DNA from: an uncultured Clostridium sp.
Lineage (GTDB): Bacteria > Bacillota > Clostridia > Clostridiales > Clostridiaceae
Direction of reading: 5' to 3'
Assembly: GCA_900540255.1 (NCBI GenBank)
Contig: UQFE01000023.1
Coordinates: 1-37,405 of the forward strand
Length of the DNA stretch: 37,405 nt
Position 1 is the stretch's first letter; each line of letters begins with the position of its first letter. The position numbers and the translations under genes were made by a program. The notes under the pieces were generated by a model. It saw only the letters and a list, made by a program, of their open reading frames with translations, was not told where the DNA came from and ran no database searches. Below, piece after piece: positions 28,852 through 37,405 of this stretch.

Positions 28852-30111
28852 TTATTTTTCTACTCTTTTTATATCTGCTCCTAAGGCTCTGAATTTATCT
28901 TCAATATGAGGATATCCTCTATCAATATGCTCTATATCAGAAATTTCTGTTTCCCCATTTGCAACTAATCCTGCTATAACCATAGCTGCTCCAGCTCTTA
29001 AATCTGTTGCTGTAACCTTTGCTCCATTTAATGACTTAACACCATCTATTATAGCAGTTCTTCCTTCTACTTTTATTTCAGCACCCATTTTCTTTAATTC
29101 ATCAGTATGCTTATGTCTATTTTCCCATATACTTTCTGCAATTAAGCTTCTTCCTTCTGTAATGCTTAATAAAGTAGACATAGGTTGCTGTACATCTGTT
29201 GGAAATCCTGGATATGGAGCTGTTTTAACACTAACACCTTTTAAAGGTTTATCAACTGTAACTCTTACGCTATCATCGCCTTCTTCAACTATTGCTCCCA
29301 TTTCTAAAAGCTTTGCTGAAATAGATTCTAAATGCTTTGGAATTACATTTTTTATAGTTATATCACCTTTTGTAGCTGCTGCTGCAATCATGAATGTTCC
29401 TGCTTCTATTTGGTCAGGTATAACGCTATAATTACATCCTATTAATTTTTTAACACCTTTTACTCTTATAACATCAGTACCAGCACCTTTAACATCTGCT
29501 CCCATAGTATTTAAGAAATTTGCAACGTCTACTACGTGTGGCTCCTTAGCAACATTTTCTAATATAGTTGTTCCTTCAGCCATTGTTGCTGCAATCATTA
29601 CATTTATTGTAGCTCCAACAGAAACTACATCAAAGAAAATATTGGCTGCATGTAAATTTTCAGCATTAACACTTACAGCCCCATGTTCTATAACAACTTC
29701 TGCACCTAATGCCTCAAAACCTTTTATATGTTGATCTATAGGTCTAACTCCTATAGGGCATCCCCCTGGAAGTTCAACTTTAGCTTTTTTAAATCTAGCT
29801 AATAATGCCCCTATAAAATAATATGATGCTCTCATTCTTCTTACGTCTTCAGTACACGCATTAACTGTTGTAATATCTGAAGCATCAATTTCTAACGTAT
29901 TACTATTTAGTTTATTTACTCTACAGCCTAAACTAGCTAAAATTCTTTCTAAGCAATGTACGTCTTCTATATCTGGTATATTATCAATAATACATTTTCC
30001 TTCGCTAGCTAAAATAGCTGCCGGCAAAATAGCAACTGCTGCATTTTTGGCTCCATTAATTTCTACGTCGCCCCTTAATGTTTTGCCTCCATTAATAATC
30101 AATGTTTCCAT
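28852..30111 (-). CDS. murA: UDP-N-acetylglucosamine 1-carboxyvinyltransferase, 419 aa
   Basis: First committed step of peptidoglycan synthesis, transferring enolpyruvate to UDP-GlcNAc in the cytoplasm. Visible: [38 protein letters not shown] and [12 protein letters not shown] with the catalytic Cys (about 116), and [18 protein letters not shown]. Length is exact for MurA. Start at ATG behind AAGGGTG; a TTG seven codons earlier lacks a site. Confidence 0.96.
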   Translation of the reverse strand: METLIINGGKTLRGDVEINGAKNAAVAILPAAILASEGKCIIDNIPDIEDVHCLERILASLGCRVNKLNSNTLEIDASDITTVNACTEDVRRMRASYYFIGALLARFKKAKVELPGGCPIGVRPIDQHIKGFEALGAEVVIEHGAVSVNAENLHAANIFFDVVSVGATINVMIAATMAEGTTILENVAKEPHVVDVANFLNTMGADVKGAGTDVIRVKGVKKLIGCNYSVIPDQIEAGTFMIAAAATKGDITIKNVIPKHLESISAKLLEMGAIVEEGDDSVRVTVDKPLKGVSVKTAPYPGFPTDVQQPMSTLLSITEGRSLIAESIWENRHKHTDELKKMGAEIKVEGRTAIIDGVKSLNGAKVTATDLRAGAAMVIAGLVANGETEISDIEHIDRGYPHIEDKFRALGADIKRVEK

Positions 30112-30332
30112 CTTATATTCACCCTTATCCAATTTATATATATATTAATTTATCCTACAATACAAAAATTATCCATTTTTTATTTTATATGGTATAGTTT
30201 AAATTTTTACCTTATAAAATTTTAGTCAACACTATTGATTATATCATAAAGTATGTAAGAGTTAATAGGGTTTTTTCTTCCAAAATCCCTTAAATTTTAA
30301 CTTTATCTTATGTTATTACCCAAATATATAAA

Positions 30333-30362
30333 TTGTCAATTTAAGATTACATATGATATAAT
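30333..30362 (+). promoter_or_regulatory. promoter for 2H gene
   Basis: TTGTCA, 18-base spacer, TATAAT, 45 bases before the ATG. The gap 30,112-30,407 holds nothing else I can identify. Confidence 0.65.
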
Positions 30363-30407
30363 TTAATATAAAAGTATAATACAAAATTTAACTTGTGAGG
30401 TTATAAC

Positions 30408-30935
30408 ATGAAATATTATTTGGTGGCATTATTTGATGATGTATCTTATAAAAACTTAAGTCCAATTCAAAGAAGTTTATCTAAAAGATTTAGGGCAAAT
30501 AGGAATTCTCCTATTCCATATATTCCCTTAGAAGTAATAGAAAACCCTAATATAGATAAACTAAATACTGTAATGGATAAAATTTTAAAACCCTATAAAA
30601 ATTTTAAGGTAGAGCTATCATCAACTGTATCACTTTGCGACTCAAATAAAACTCTCAACTTAAAAATTGAAAATATAGGTTATATAAAAAAAATAGATAG
30701 ATTGATTGCTGACAATTTAAAGTTATATGGATTTAATGTAAAAAGTGGAAATAATGAATTACATTTATCTTTAGCTAATATAAATTATATAAATAAAGAA
30801 AATAAAAAGTTTGATTCAATAATTGAATACAAACCAAGTATTTCAACTTTAAAAGTTAATAGAATCGAGCTTTGGAAAATTTCTAATAATCGAAGAGAAA
30901 CTTTAATTCAGACATATCCATTAAGAACAATTTAG
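30408..30935 (+). CDS. 2H phosphoesterase (2'-5' RNA ligase-like) protein, 175 aa
   Basis: The overall layout matches the 2H family (MKYYLVALFDD at the start, NELHLSLANINY as the second HxS motif about residue 123). The first HxT/S motif is not seen: the equivalent stretch reads VELSSTVSL. Loss of one of two catalytic His suggests reduced or altered activity. A GAGG site precedes the ATG. Single-gene unit with its own promoter. Confidence 0.6.
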   Translation: MKYYLVALFDDVSYKNLSPIQRSLSKRFRANRNSPIPYIPLEVIENPNIDKLNTVMDKILKPYKNFKVELSSTVSLCDSNKTLNLKIENIGYIKKIDRLIADNLKLYGFNVKSGNNELHLSLANINYINKENKKFDSIIEYKPSISTLKVNRIELWKISNNRRETLIQTYPLRTI

Positions 30936-31065
30936 TATATTTTATTAAACTATGTAAAAAAATATAATATAAATTTATTTCTTGTATTCATTTACAGACC
31001 TTTTCAAGAATTAATTATTTCTATAAAATATATTATATTAATCCTAGTAGACGCGGAGGGCATTT

Positions 31066-31518
31066 ATGAACATTTTACCAATTGTAGAATTACAAAAAGA
31101 AAAAAAACAAAGTCTATTAATTAATCAAGATCTCTCACAATATAAATTATGGGCAAGAAAACATCTTGAGCTTCAAGTTAAGTTAAGTTCACTTGCTGAA
31201 GAAACTAAGTGTTATAAATACTGGATAGATGATGGCCTAAATTTAAATAAAGAAGCTGTATTTATTAAATATACAGATTTTCTTACACATGTAATAAACC
31301 TAGGAATAGATAAACATTATATCGAAAATTATGAGATAGTACTTAGACCTAATGATTATTGCTTAAGTGATCAATTTTTAAACCTTTATATTGATATTAA
31401 TGATTTAATAATATCACCCTCTAATGATCACTTTTTTACACTGCTAGAAGATGCCCTAAGTCTTGGAATAACTTTAGGCTACTCAGAAGAAGAAATATTC
31501 AATTCATTTATATATTAA
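31066..31518 (+). CDS. dUTPase_2/MazG-type all-alpha NTP pyrophosphatase-like protein, 150 aa
   Basis: LSSLAEETKCYKYWIDDGLN then KYTDFLTHVINLGID resembles the Mg-binding ELxNE...FKxW...EExxDxxH framework of dimeric dUTPases, though the second acidic pair is weak. If active it would hydrolyse dUTP or a related nucleotide. Ribosome site GGAGG is close to the ATG. Followed by a strong terminator. Confidence 0.6.
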   Translation: MNILPIVELQKEKKQSLLINQDLSQYKLWARKHLELQVKLSSLAEETKCYKYWIDDGLNLNKEAVFIKYTDFLTHVINLGIDKHYIENYEIVLRPNDYCLSDQFLNLYIDINDLIISPSNDHFFTLLEDALSLGITLGYSEEEIFNSFIY

Positions 31519-31522
31519 TTTT

Positions 31523-31570
31523 AAAAGCATTATTGATGTATACATTCACTACATCTAATGCTTTTTTTTC
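31523..31570 (+). terminator. terminator
   Basis: AAAAGCATTA and TAATGCTTTT with eight or more T following, just past the dUTPase-like gene. Confidence 0.85.
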
Positions 31571-31631
31571 TTGCAATAAAATTTAATATATAATTGCTAA
31601 CTTAGGAATACTATACCTGGAGGTGATAATT

Positions 31632-32063
31632 TTGATTGGATTGATAACTGCTATAATTTCAGGTATTTCTATGAGCCTTCAAGGGGTATTTAATACTAGG
31701 TTAAGTGAAAAAATAGGTACATGGGAAACAAATACTTTTGTGCAAGCCACTGGTCTTATTCTTTCTCTAATAATATTTTTTTTCTTTAGAGATGGCACTT
31801 TTAGAGAAATAAAATCTACTAATAAACTTTATTTACTTGGTGGAATACTAGGTGTTGTCATAACATTTACAGTTATGTTAAGTATGAAATCCCTAGGTGT
31901 AACTATTGGAACAGCTGTTATTTTAATAGCTCAAATATCTGCATCTGCCTTAATTGATGCCTTTGGTTTATTTGGCACAGAAAAGGTTCCATTTTCTTTA
32001 CATGAAATCCTTGGAATAGCAATAATGATAGCTGGGATAGTACTTTTTAAATGGAAGTTTTAA
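31632..32063 (+). CDS. YdcZ/DUF606-type DMT transporter, 143 aa
   Basis: Five hydrophobic helices: MIGLITAIISGISMSLQGVF with NTRLS (family start motif), then TNTFVQATGLILSLIIFFFF, LLGGILGVVITFTVMLSM, a fourth with GTAVILIAQISASALIDAFG and a fifth near the end. Half-size DMT-superfamily proteins of this type dimerise; substrate unknown. I use a TTG start 8 bases after GGAGG, because the GTG upstream overlaps the site. Confidence 0.8.
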   Translation: MIGLITAIISGISMSLQGVFNTRLSEKIGTWETNTFVQATGLILSLIIFFFFRDGTFREIKSTNKLYLLGGILGVVITFTVMLSMKSLGVTIGTAVILIAQISASALIDAFGLFGTEKVPFSLHEILGIAIMIAGIVLFKWKF

Positions 32064-32084
32064 ATTTATTATATTAACAAAAGG

Positions 32085-32132
32085 CTCCTAAATCATATAC
32101 TATAGTAATATGAATAATTTTAGGAGTTTTTT
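32085..32132 (+). terminator. terminator before S8 gene
   Basis: CTCCTAAA and TTTAGGAG then TTTTTT, ending at the S8 start codon. Confidence 0.6.
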
Positions 32133-33332
32133 ATGTTTTCTTCAACTAAAAAACTAGATCCTAATCTTAAATTTCTTTTAGCATCTAGTAGTATGAAAGA
32201 GTATAGAATTTTAATACAATATCGAAATTTTTCAGATTCAATTTCAAAAAAAATACGTTCTTATCGTGGTAATATAATTAGAAAAATTGAATCCTGTAAT
32301 ATAATTTGTGCTCAATTAAGAGCAAAATCAATACATTTATTATTAGAATATCCTGAAGTTAAATATATTTGTTTAGATCAATACTTTTTTTTATGTGGAA
32401 TGAGCATTCCAACAGCAAATAAAGTACGTATTTCTCATAAATTATCACTATATGGTCGTGGTATTGGAGTTGGTATTATTGATTCTGGTGTATATCCTCA
32501 TAGAGATTTAACTTATCCCTTTAATAGGATAATTACCTTCGTAGACTTAATTAATGAACTTCCATATCCATATGATGATAATGGTCATGGCACTTGTACT
32601 TGTGGGATAATTTCAGGTAATGGCTCATCCTCAAATAAAATATATACAGGAGTTGCCCCAGAATCTACTATACATTGTTTTAAAGCCTTTGATAAATTAG
32701 GTAAAGGTTATGCTTCTGATGTTTTATTTGCATTAGAAGAATTAATTAATATAAGTGACCAATATAATATAAAGGTTATTTGCTTACCATTTGAAAGTTT
32801 AAATTATAATAAATTTATCTTTATTCTTTTTGATTTATTATTAAAAACTGCAAGACTTAAATCAATAATTTGTATAGTACCTAGCGGAAGCAATAAAAAT
32901 ATTGATGATTCCATTACAGGAATAGCATTAAGTAACAATTGTATAACTATTTCAGGAATAGATACAACATCTTCTAATGTAAAATCATATGATTATTCTT
33001 CTTGTGGGGCCTTAAAAAAAGACACTAAACCTAACTTTTGTGCAGCTTGTGTAGATGTAGTATCCTTAAATTCTAATACCTCATATATATCCTATAAAAA
33101 TGATTCTAAAATACATGCCCCTAAATTAGATAATTCTTATAAAAGTTTTAGCGGAACTTCCATTTCTGCTGCATATATAGCAGGTATTTGTACCATTTTA
33201 TTTGAATATAACCCTAACTTTACATTTGATGATATTTTATCTTTGCTAAAAGTTGCTTCTATATCATTAGATCTTCCTAAAAACCAACAAGGTGAAGGAA
33301 AAGTAGATGTTAATAAAATTTTAAGGCAATAA
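32133..33332 (+). CDS. subtilisin-like S8 serine protease, 399 aa
   Basis: The catalytic triad is clear: Asp in VGIIDSGVYPH (about residue 117), His in DNGHGTCTCGII (about 152) and Ser in FSGTSISAAYIAG (about 338), with the oxyanion Asn probably in VPSGSNKN. No signal peptide, so it is probably intracellular or exported another way; residues 1-100 resemble a pro-segment. The GAG site is weak and overlaps the upstream terminator stem. Confidence 0.88.
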   Translation: MFSSTKKLDPNLKFLLASSSMKEYRILIQYRNFSDSISKKIRSYRGNIIRKIESCNIICAQLRAKSIHLLLEYPEVKYICLDQYFFLCGMSIPTANKVRISHKLSLYGRGIGVGIIDSGVYPHRDLTYPFNRIITFVDLINELPYPYDDNGHGTCTCGIISGNGSSSNKIYTGVAPESTIHCFKAFDKLGKGYASDVLFALEELINISDQYNIKVICLPFESLNYNKFIFILFDLLLKTARLKSIICIVPSGSNKNIDDSITGIALSNNCITISGIDTTSSNVKSYDYSSCGALKKDTKPNFCAACVDVVSLNSNTSYISYKNDSKIHAPKLDNSYKSFSGTSISAAYIAGICTILFEYNPNFTFDDILSLLKVASISLDLPKNQQGEGKVDVNKILRQ

Positions 33333-33359
33333 AAAAGCACCATTAAATGGTGTTTTTTT
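33331..33359. terminator. bidirectional terminator
   Basis: AAAAAAGCACCATT and AATGGTGTTTTTTT, between the convergent S8 and M23 genes. Confidence 0.85.
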
Positions 33360-34485
33360 ATTGCTGTATATATTTTATTGGGTTAACAGGATTATTATCA
33401 ACCCTAAGCTCAAAATGTAAATGTGGCCCTGTACTATTGCCTGTACTTCCAATTTCCCCAATTAAATCATTCTTTTTTACTATTTCTCCTACACTCACGT
33501 ATATATTACTTAAATGTGCATAATATGTTTTCATATTATTATTATGTTGTAAAATTATCAAATTACCATAACCACCATTATTATATCCTGCATAAATAAC
33601 TTCTCCTTCTAGTGCTGCACTAACATCTTCTCCTAAATCTTTTGCTATATCTATTCCTTTATGAACAGAATTACTTCTAACTTCACCAAATGTAGAACTT
33701 ACATATCCTCCTTTAGTTGGACTTGATAAAAATGCTACTCCTGCTTCATAAGGACTTTTAATCCCTGTTTTAACAATCGTATTTACTACAGGTGTAATAA
33801 TATTTTCACTTACTATATTTTCATTATCTTTATTTAATCCATAATAAGTAATTTCTTTATTAAGGAGCTTATTTCCCTGCACCCCCTGAATCACCTTTGT
33901 TTCACCACTCAATAATTCATTAGTTTCTTCAACAATTGTTTCTGGTTCTATAGTTTCTATTTCTTCTAATGTTACTTTTAACTTTAATCCTGATAAATTA
34001 TCATTTATCACTTCTGCATTATATATTTCAGGTGCCATTTCTCCACTTTCATTCAAATATGTTATTCTATTTTTTTCATTACTTGAGCTAATAACTCCTA
34101 ATAATTCTATTTGACTTATATTACTTATATCTAAATTGAGCTCATTTATATATGAATTACAAACTTCCTCTAACACAGAATACTTATCTTCTATAGATGT
34201 ATAAAAGCACACTATACTATCCTTTATCTTAATATTATGACCTTGCAAATCAATATTTGTAATATTATTTGTATTACTATTAAATACACTTATAGCATTT
34301 ATCTTATCTTCGTTTTTATCATCATTTTCATTATTTAAATTCATTACACTTTTATAAAAACCATTATTTTTTTCTGCACTAGTATTTTTATTAGGTAATA
34401 TAAACATAAAACTTATAAGCATAATTATTGTTAAACTTATTAATTTTAATAATACACTTATTTTATTTTGCTTATTTAAATTCAT
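33358..34485 (-). CDS. M23 family peptidoglycan endopeptidase with G5-like domain, 375 aa
   Basis: An N-terminal signal anchor (about residues 10-30, ISLTIIMLISFMFILP) is followed by an extracytoplasmic region, a G5-like domain (about 185-250, with GETKVIQGVQGNKLLNKEIT) and a C-terminal LytM/M23 domain with zinc ligands in HKGIDIA (His about 279, Asp about 283) and GPHLHFELR (His about 358 and 360). It should cut peptide cross-links in the cell wall. Its ribosome site is AGGAGG. Confidence 0.88.
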   Translation of the reverse strand: MNLNKQNKISVLLKLISLTIIMLISFMFILPNKNTSAEKNNGFYKSVMNLNNENDDKNEDKINAISVFNSNTNNITNIDLQGHNIKIKDSIVCFYTSIEDKYSVLEEVCNSYINELNLDISNISQIELLGVISSSNEKNRITYLNESGEMAPEIYNAEVINDNLSGLKLKVTLEEIETIEPETIVEETNELLSGETKVIQGVQGNKLLNKEITYYGLNKDNENIVSENIITPVVNTIVKTGIKSPYEAGVAFLSSPTKGGYVSSTFGEVRSNSVHKGIDIAKDLGEDVSAALEGEVIYAGYNNGGYGNLIILQHNNNMKTYYAHLSNIYVSVGEIVKKNDLIGEIGSTGNSTGPHLHFELRVDNNPVNPIKYIQQ

Positions 34486-34582
34486 TTTTAATTTTCCTCC
34501 TAAAGGACCAAATTTTTAAGCACATTTTTTAATTTATCCATATTTTTAATATTTTATGCATCTAACTAATTAAATTGTTTTG

Positions 34583-34611
34583 TTGAGGGTTAAGATTGCC
34601 TTTGTTATAAT
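34583..34611 (+). promoter_or_regulatory. promoter of dnaD-dnaC
   Basis: TTGAGG, 17-base spacer, TATAAT; transcription would start about 115 bases before the dnaD-like ATG. Confidence 0.65.
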
Positions 34612-34730
34612 AAGTTTATTGTATAATATGAATTGCTTTTTTTAATTTATATTTAAATATGATTGCGTTAAAATAAACTTAAATTGATTAAGTTTAAATT
34701 CAAATAATACTTAAGAAAGGTCAAAAAATT

Positions 34731-35735
34731 ATGAGCACTTTTATGTTAAAAAATAACTCATCAAACTTTACACTAGTAAGTAATGTGTTTATTGAAAAGT
34801 ACATGCCAAAAGCTCGTGGAGAATTTATTAAAGTTTATCTATTAATGTTAAAATATAATAATTCTGGTGAAATGGGTGCTAACTCAACTATATTAGCTTC
34901 AACATTAAACTTACTTGAATCTGATATCTTAAATGCACTAAATTATTGGAACGACGAAGGTATAATTAAGCTTATTCCAATAGATAAAATGGGTAATTAT
35001 AATATTGAATTTATAGACTTAGTTGAAGACTCAAAATCTAGAAGTAAAGAAGTTAACTTGCTCGAAGCATTAAATAAAACCTCAACTAAAGATATGCTAA
35101 ATGATATCGAAAGATTATTAGGAAGGCCACTATCCCCTAAAGAAATGACTACTTATTTAAGCTGGCAAGAAGAATTTAATTTTTCATCTGAATTAATTTT
35201 AATACTTATAGAATATTGTGTTTCTCGAGGCAAAAGTGATTATCGTTATATAGAAAAAGTTGCCATTGCTTGGCATGATATGAATATTACAAGTATTGAT
35301 GATGCACAAAATTATATAAAGAAAACAGAAGATAAGTGGATAAAAATACGACATATATTAAATTATTTAGGAATAAAAAATCCTGAATTAATGAAACCTC
35401 AACAAGAAATGCTTGAGAAATGGATAATTGATTATGCATTTCCTTTAGAAGTTATAGAAAAAGCTTGTAATATTTGTTTCCAAAGATTAAATCGTTCTGA
35501 TTTTAAATATATTGATGGAATTTTATCAAGTTGGAATAAAAATAACTTAAAAACTTTAGCTGCTATTGAAAATAAAGAAGTTGCTTATAAAGCTTCTCAA
35601 TCTCCACATAATAATAAAAATTTTATTAAAAAAACCCCTGAGGTTAATCCTCTTAAATTTAATAACTTTGAAGCTCGTGAATATGATTATGATTCATTAG
35701 AAAAGAAATTGTTAGGATGGGATAAAGATGATTAA
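34731..35735 (+). CDS. dnaD: DnaD-domain replication protein, 334 aa
   Basis: An N-terminal winged helix (GEFIKVYLLMLKYNNSGEMG, then STILASTLNLLESDILNALN) and two DnaD/DnaB2 domains (RLLGRPLSPKEMTTYLSWQE, about residues 124-143; KIRHILNYLGIKNPELMKPQ, about 203-222, with YIDGILSSWNKNNLKT, about 259-274). DnaD-type proteins help load the replicative helicase. The gene overlaps the DnaC-like gene by 8 bases, so they are translated together. Confidence 0.88.
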   Translation: MSTFMLKNNSSNFTLVSNVFIEKYMPKARGEFIKVYLLMLKYNNSGEMGANSTILASTLNLLESDILNALNYWNDEGIIKLIPIDKMGNYNIEFIDLVEDSKSRSKEVNLLEALNKTSTKDMLNDIERLLGRPLSPKEMTTYLSWQEEFNFSSELILILIEYCVSRGKSDYRYIEKVAIAWHDMNITSIDDAQNYIKKTEDKWIKIRHILNYLGIKNPELMKPQQEMLEKWIIDYAFPLEVIEKACNICFQRLNRSDFKYIDGILSSWNKNNLKTLAAIENKEVAYKASQSPHNNKNFIKKTPEVNPLKFNNFEAREYDYDSLEKKLLGWDKDD

Positions 35736-36708
35736 AGGATATCAAACGGAACTTATGGATATGTATGAAAAAATTCGTACTGATGAAAATCGTAAATTAA
35801 TGAAAAGACGTGAAGAAATAAAAAATAAATATCCAGAAATATTAGAATTAGATACAACAATTCAAAAACTTTGTTTAAATTTATCTATGGCTGCATTAAG
35901 GGGAATTACAGATCAAAATGAATTAAATAACATTAAAGAAGAAATAACCGACTTAAGAGCTAAAAAATATGAAATGCTTGTATCTCATGGATATAATCCT
36001 GATTATTTAAATTTACACTACAATTGTCCAAAATGTAAAGATACTGGATTTATCGGAATAGAGAAATGTTCTTGTTTTAAATCTAAATTAATTAAATTAT
36101 ATTATAAAGATTCAGATTTAGAAGAAGCTGTTAAAACTAATAATTTTAAAAATTTTAATATAAATTTATATCCTAATCATAAATTAAACGATGAAAGATA
36201 TACTCCTCGTAAAAATATAGAAGATATCCTTGAATATATAACTGGTGAATACTTACCAAACTTTAAAAATTCAAATACAAACCTTTTGTTTTATGGTAAC
36301 TCTGGTACTGGTAAAACATTTTTATCATGGTGTATTGCTAAAGAATTATTAGATAAGGGATTTCTTGTAGTTTATAAAACTTCTGATGATCTTTTACGTG
36401 CACTTAAGGATATAAAATTTAATAATGATACTGATTTAGAAAATCTTCTTATTAATTGTGATTTACTAATTATTGATGATTTAGGTTCAGAACAAATTAC
36501 CGATTTCTCATCTACAGAATTATTTACATTAATTAATAAAAAAATATTAAAAAATAAAAAGATGCTTATTTCTACAAACTTAAGTCTTCCTCTTATCTCA
36601 AAAAGGTATAGCGAAAGAATTTCTTCAAGAATAATTGGTGAATTTAAATTATTTAAATTTTTTGCAGAAGATATAAGAATACAACTTAATTTAAAAAGAC
36701 AAAAATAA
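35728..36708 (+). CDS. dnaC: DnaC-like helicase-loader ATPase, 326 aa
   Basis: AAA+ helicase loader with Walker A FYGNSGTGKTFLSW (about residues 188-201), Walker B LLIIDDLGSEQ (about 249-259) and sensor STNLSLPLISKRYSERISSR. The N-terminal region holds a zinc-binding-like cluster CPKCKDTGFIGIEKCSCF (about 99-116), common in the clostridial type. Works with the DnaD protein encoded just upstream to deliver helicase at the origin. Confidence 0.9.
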   Translation: MIKGYQTELMDMYEKIRTDENRKLMKRREEIKNKYPEILELDTTIQKLCLNLSMAALRGITDQNELNNIKEEITDLRAKKYEMLVSHGYNPDYLNLHYNCPKCKDTGFIGIEKCSCFKSKLIKLYYKDSDLEEAVKTNNFKNFNINLYPNHKLNDERYTPRKNIEDILEYITGEYLPNFKNSNTNLLFYGNSGTGKTFLSWCIAKELLDKGFLVVYKTSDDLLRALKDIKFNNDTDLENLLINCDLLIIDDLGSEQITDFSSTELFTLINKKILKNKKMLISTNLSLPLISKRYSERISSRIIGEFKLFKFFAEDIRIQLNLKRQK

Positions 36709-36714
36709 AAAAAG

Positions 36715-36766
36715 AAATCCTGATAACTTAAATTTCTTTACTGAAATAAGTTATTAGGATTTTTTT
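36715..36766 (+). terminator. terminator of dnaD-dnaC operon
   Basis: AAATCCTGATAACTTA and TAAGTTATTAGGATTT with a following T run. Confidence 0.85.
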
Positions 36767-36814
36767 AACTATATGTATTTATATAAGTTTACTTTAATAA
36801 TTATTTTTTAAAAC

Positions 36815-36843
36815 AAAAAAACTTCACTTTAGTGAAGTTTTTT
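36815..36843 (-). terminator. terminator of tRNA operon
   Basis: AAAAAACTTCACT and AGTGAAGTTTTTT, immediately after tRNA-Thr. Confidence 0.85.
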
Positions 36844-36917
36844 GGAGCTTCATGTCGGAGTCGAACCAACAACCTGCTGATTACAAGTCAGCTGCTCTGC
36901 CATTGAGCCAATGAAGC
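36843..36917 (-). tRNA. tRNA-Thr (UGU)
   Basis: Acceptor GCTTCAT/ATGAAGC, anticodon TGT in CTTGTAA, T-loop GGTTCGACTCC, encoded CCA. 75 bases. Confidence 0.95.
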
Positions 36918-36948
36918 ACATTTTTATGACTTTAATATTAAATTAAAG

Positions 36949-37025
36949 TGGCGACTCAGAAGGGGCTCGAACCCTCGACCTCCGGCGTGACAGGCCGGCA
37001 CTCTAACCAACTGAGCTACTGAGCC
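36949..37025 (-). tRNA. tRNA-Asp (GUC), copy 1
   Basis: Acceptor GGCTCAG/CTGAGTC, anticodon GTC in CTGTCAC, T-loop GGTTCGAGCCC, encoded CCA. 77 bases. Confidence 0.96.
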
Positions 37026-37031
37026 ATTATT

Positions 37032-37107
37032 TGGTGGAAACAACAGGGATCGAACCTGTGACCCTCTGCTTGTAAGGCAGATGCTCTCCCAGCTGAGCTA
37101 TGCTTCC
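37032..37107 (-). tRNA. tRNA-Val (UAC), copy 1
   Basis: Acceptor GGAAGCA with TGTTTCC, anticodon TAC in CTTACAA, T-loop GGTTCGATCCC, encoded CCA. 76 bases. Confidence 0.95.
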
Positions 37108-37115
37108 ATATAAAA

Positions 37116-37190
37116 TGGTGACCCCTAGGGGAATCGAACCCCTGTTACCACCGTGAAAGGGTGGTGTCTTGACCGCTTGACCAAGGGGCC
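37116..37190 (-). tRNA. tRNA-Glu (UUC)
   Basis: Acceptor GGCCCCT/AGGGGTC, anticodon TTC in CTTTCAC, T-loop GGTTCGATTCC, encoded CCA. 75 bases. Confidence 0.95.
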
Positions 37191-37249
37191 TAGTCTTTTG
37201 TTCACTACAATGTATTATTCATTTGTTTACATTGAGTTTTTTATAAAAT

Positions 37250-37326
37250 TGGCGACTCAGAAGGGGCTCGAACCCTCGACCTCCGGCGTGACAGGCCGGC
37301 ACTCTAACCAACTGAGCTACTGAGCC
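37250..37326 (-). tRNA. tRNA-Asp (GUC), copy 2
   Basis: Identical to the copy at 36,949-37,025; part of a duplicated Asp-Val block. Confidence 0.96.
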
Positions 37327-37332
37327 ATTATT

Positions 37333-37405
37333 TGGTGGAAACAACAGGGATCGAACCTGTGACCCTCTGCTTGTAAGGCAGATGCTCTCCCAGCTGAGCT
37401 ATGCT
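37333..37405 (-). tRNA. tRNA-Val (UAC), copy 2, cut by window edge
   Basis: Identical to the first copy but its first three 5' bases (GGA) lie beyond the right end of the window. Confidence 0.93.

Noticed and set aside
30408..30935. 2H gene as part of the mobile array
   Set aside because: It lies on the core side of rlmH among conserved housekeeping genes and has no att repeat near it.

Overview
The window is very AT-rich. Genes sit behind strong AGGAGG-type ribosome sites, and the conserved part has a Clostridium-type gene order: rlmH, hsp20, SEC-C protein, yyzF, yycJ, murA on one strand, then an S8 protease, an M23 peptidase, a DnaD/DnaC pair and a tRNA cluster. This fits Clostridium sensu stricto or a close relative, in the origin-proximal region where rlmH usually lies. 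The species cannot be fixed from the sequence alone.

Positions 1 to about 26,170 are accessory DNA; 26,165 to the end is core chromosome. The boundary is the 3' end of rlmH. Its last codons (Glu-Pro-Tyr-His-Lys-stop) and the bases after them form a site that recurs at about 9.83-9.88, 6.94-6.99 and 3.83-3.89 kb. This is the same gene position, and nearly the same sequence, that staphylococcal cassette chromosome (SCC) elements use. The accessory DNA therefore reads as a tandem array of SCC-like elements behind rlmH. E1 (about 9.84-26.17 kb) has a full SCC-type core: a CcrB-like large serine recombinase, a DUF927 Cch-like helicase, DUF960, a Mor-like regulator, a zinc-ribbon/TM2 protein and several small proteins. 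It also carries a Dam-family methylase next to DUF3883 restriction-like genes, and an aminoglycoside-phosphotransferase-family gene. E2 (about 6.95-9.84 kb) is a deletion derivative whose core is reduced to one chimeric ORF, with membrane and immunity-like cargo. E3 (about 3.85-6.95 kb) has no recombinase and holds only a peroxide/thiol operon (OhrR, two glutathione peroxidases, thioredoxin, a thioredoxin reductase lacking the NADPH motifs). E4 (left edge to about 3.85 kb) holds a broken ccr split by cargo, a candidate type I toxin-antitoxin locus, a LytTR/DUF3021 pair and an IS256 remnant.

A 3.76-kb transposon (11,076-14,838), with 27-bp terminal inverted repeats and a 7-bp target duplication, lies inside the 3' end of the E1 ccr gene and carries its own membrane-protein cargo. 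Several cargo genes across the array end in the same short motif, and three start just after a related small hairpin, so cargo may be traded as single-gene modules.

The most interesting reading is a stacked, partly decayed SCC system in a clostridium. One recombinase copy is nearly intact (its last 22 codons are replaced by transposon sequence), two are remnants, and at least one element depends on recombinase supplied in trans.
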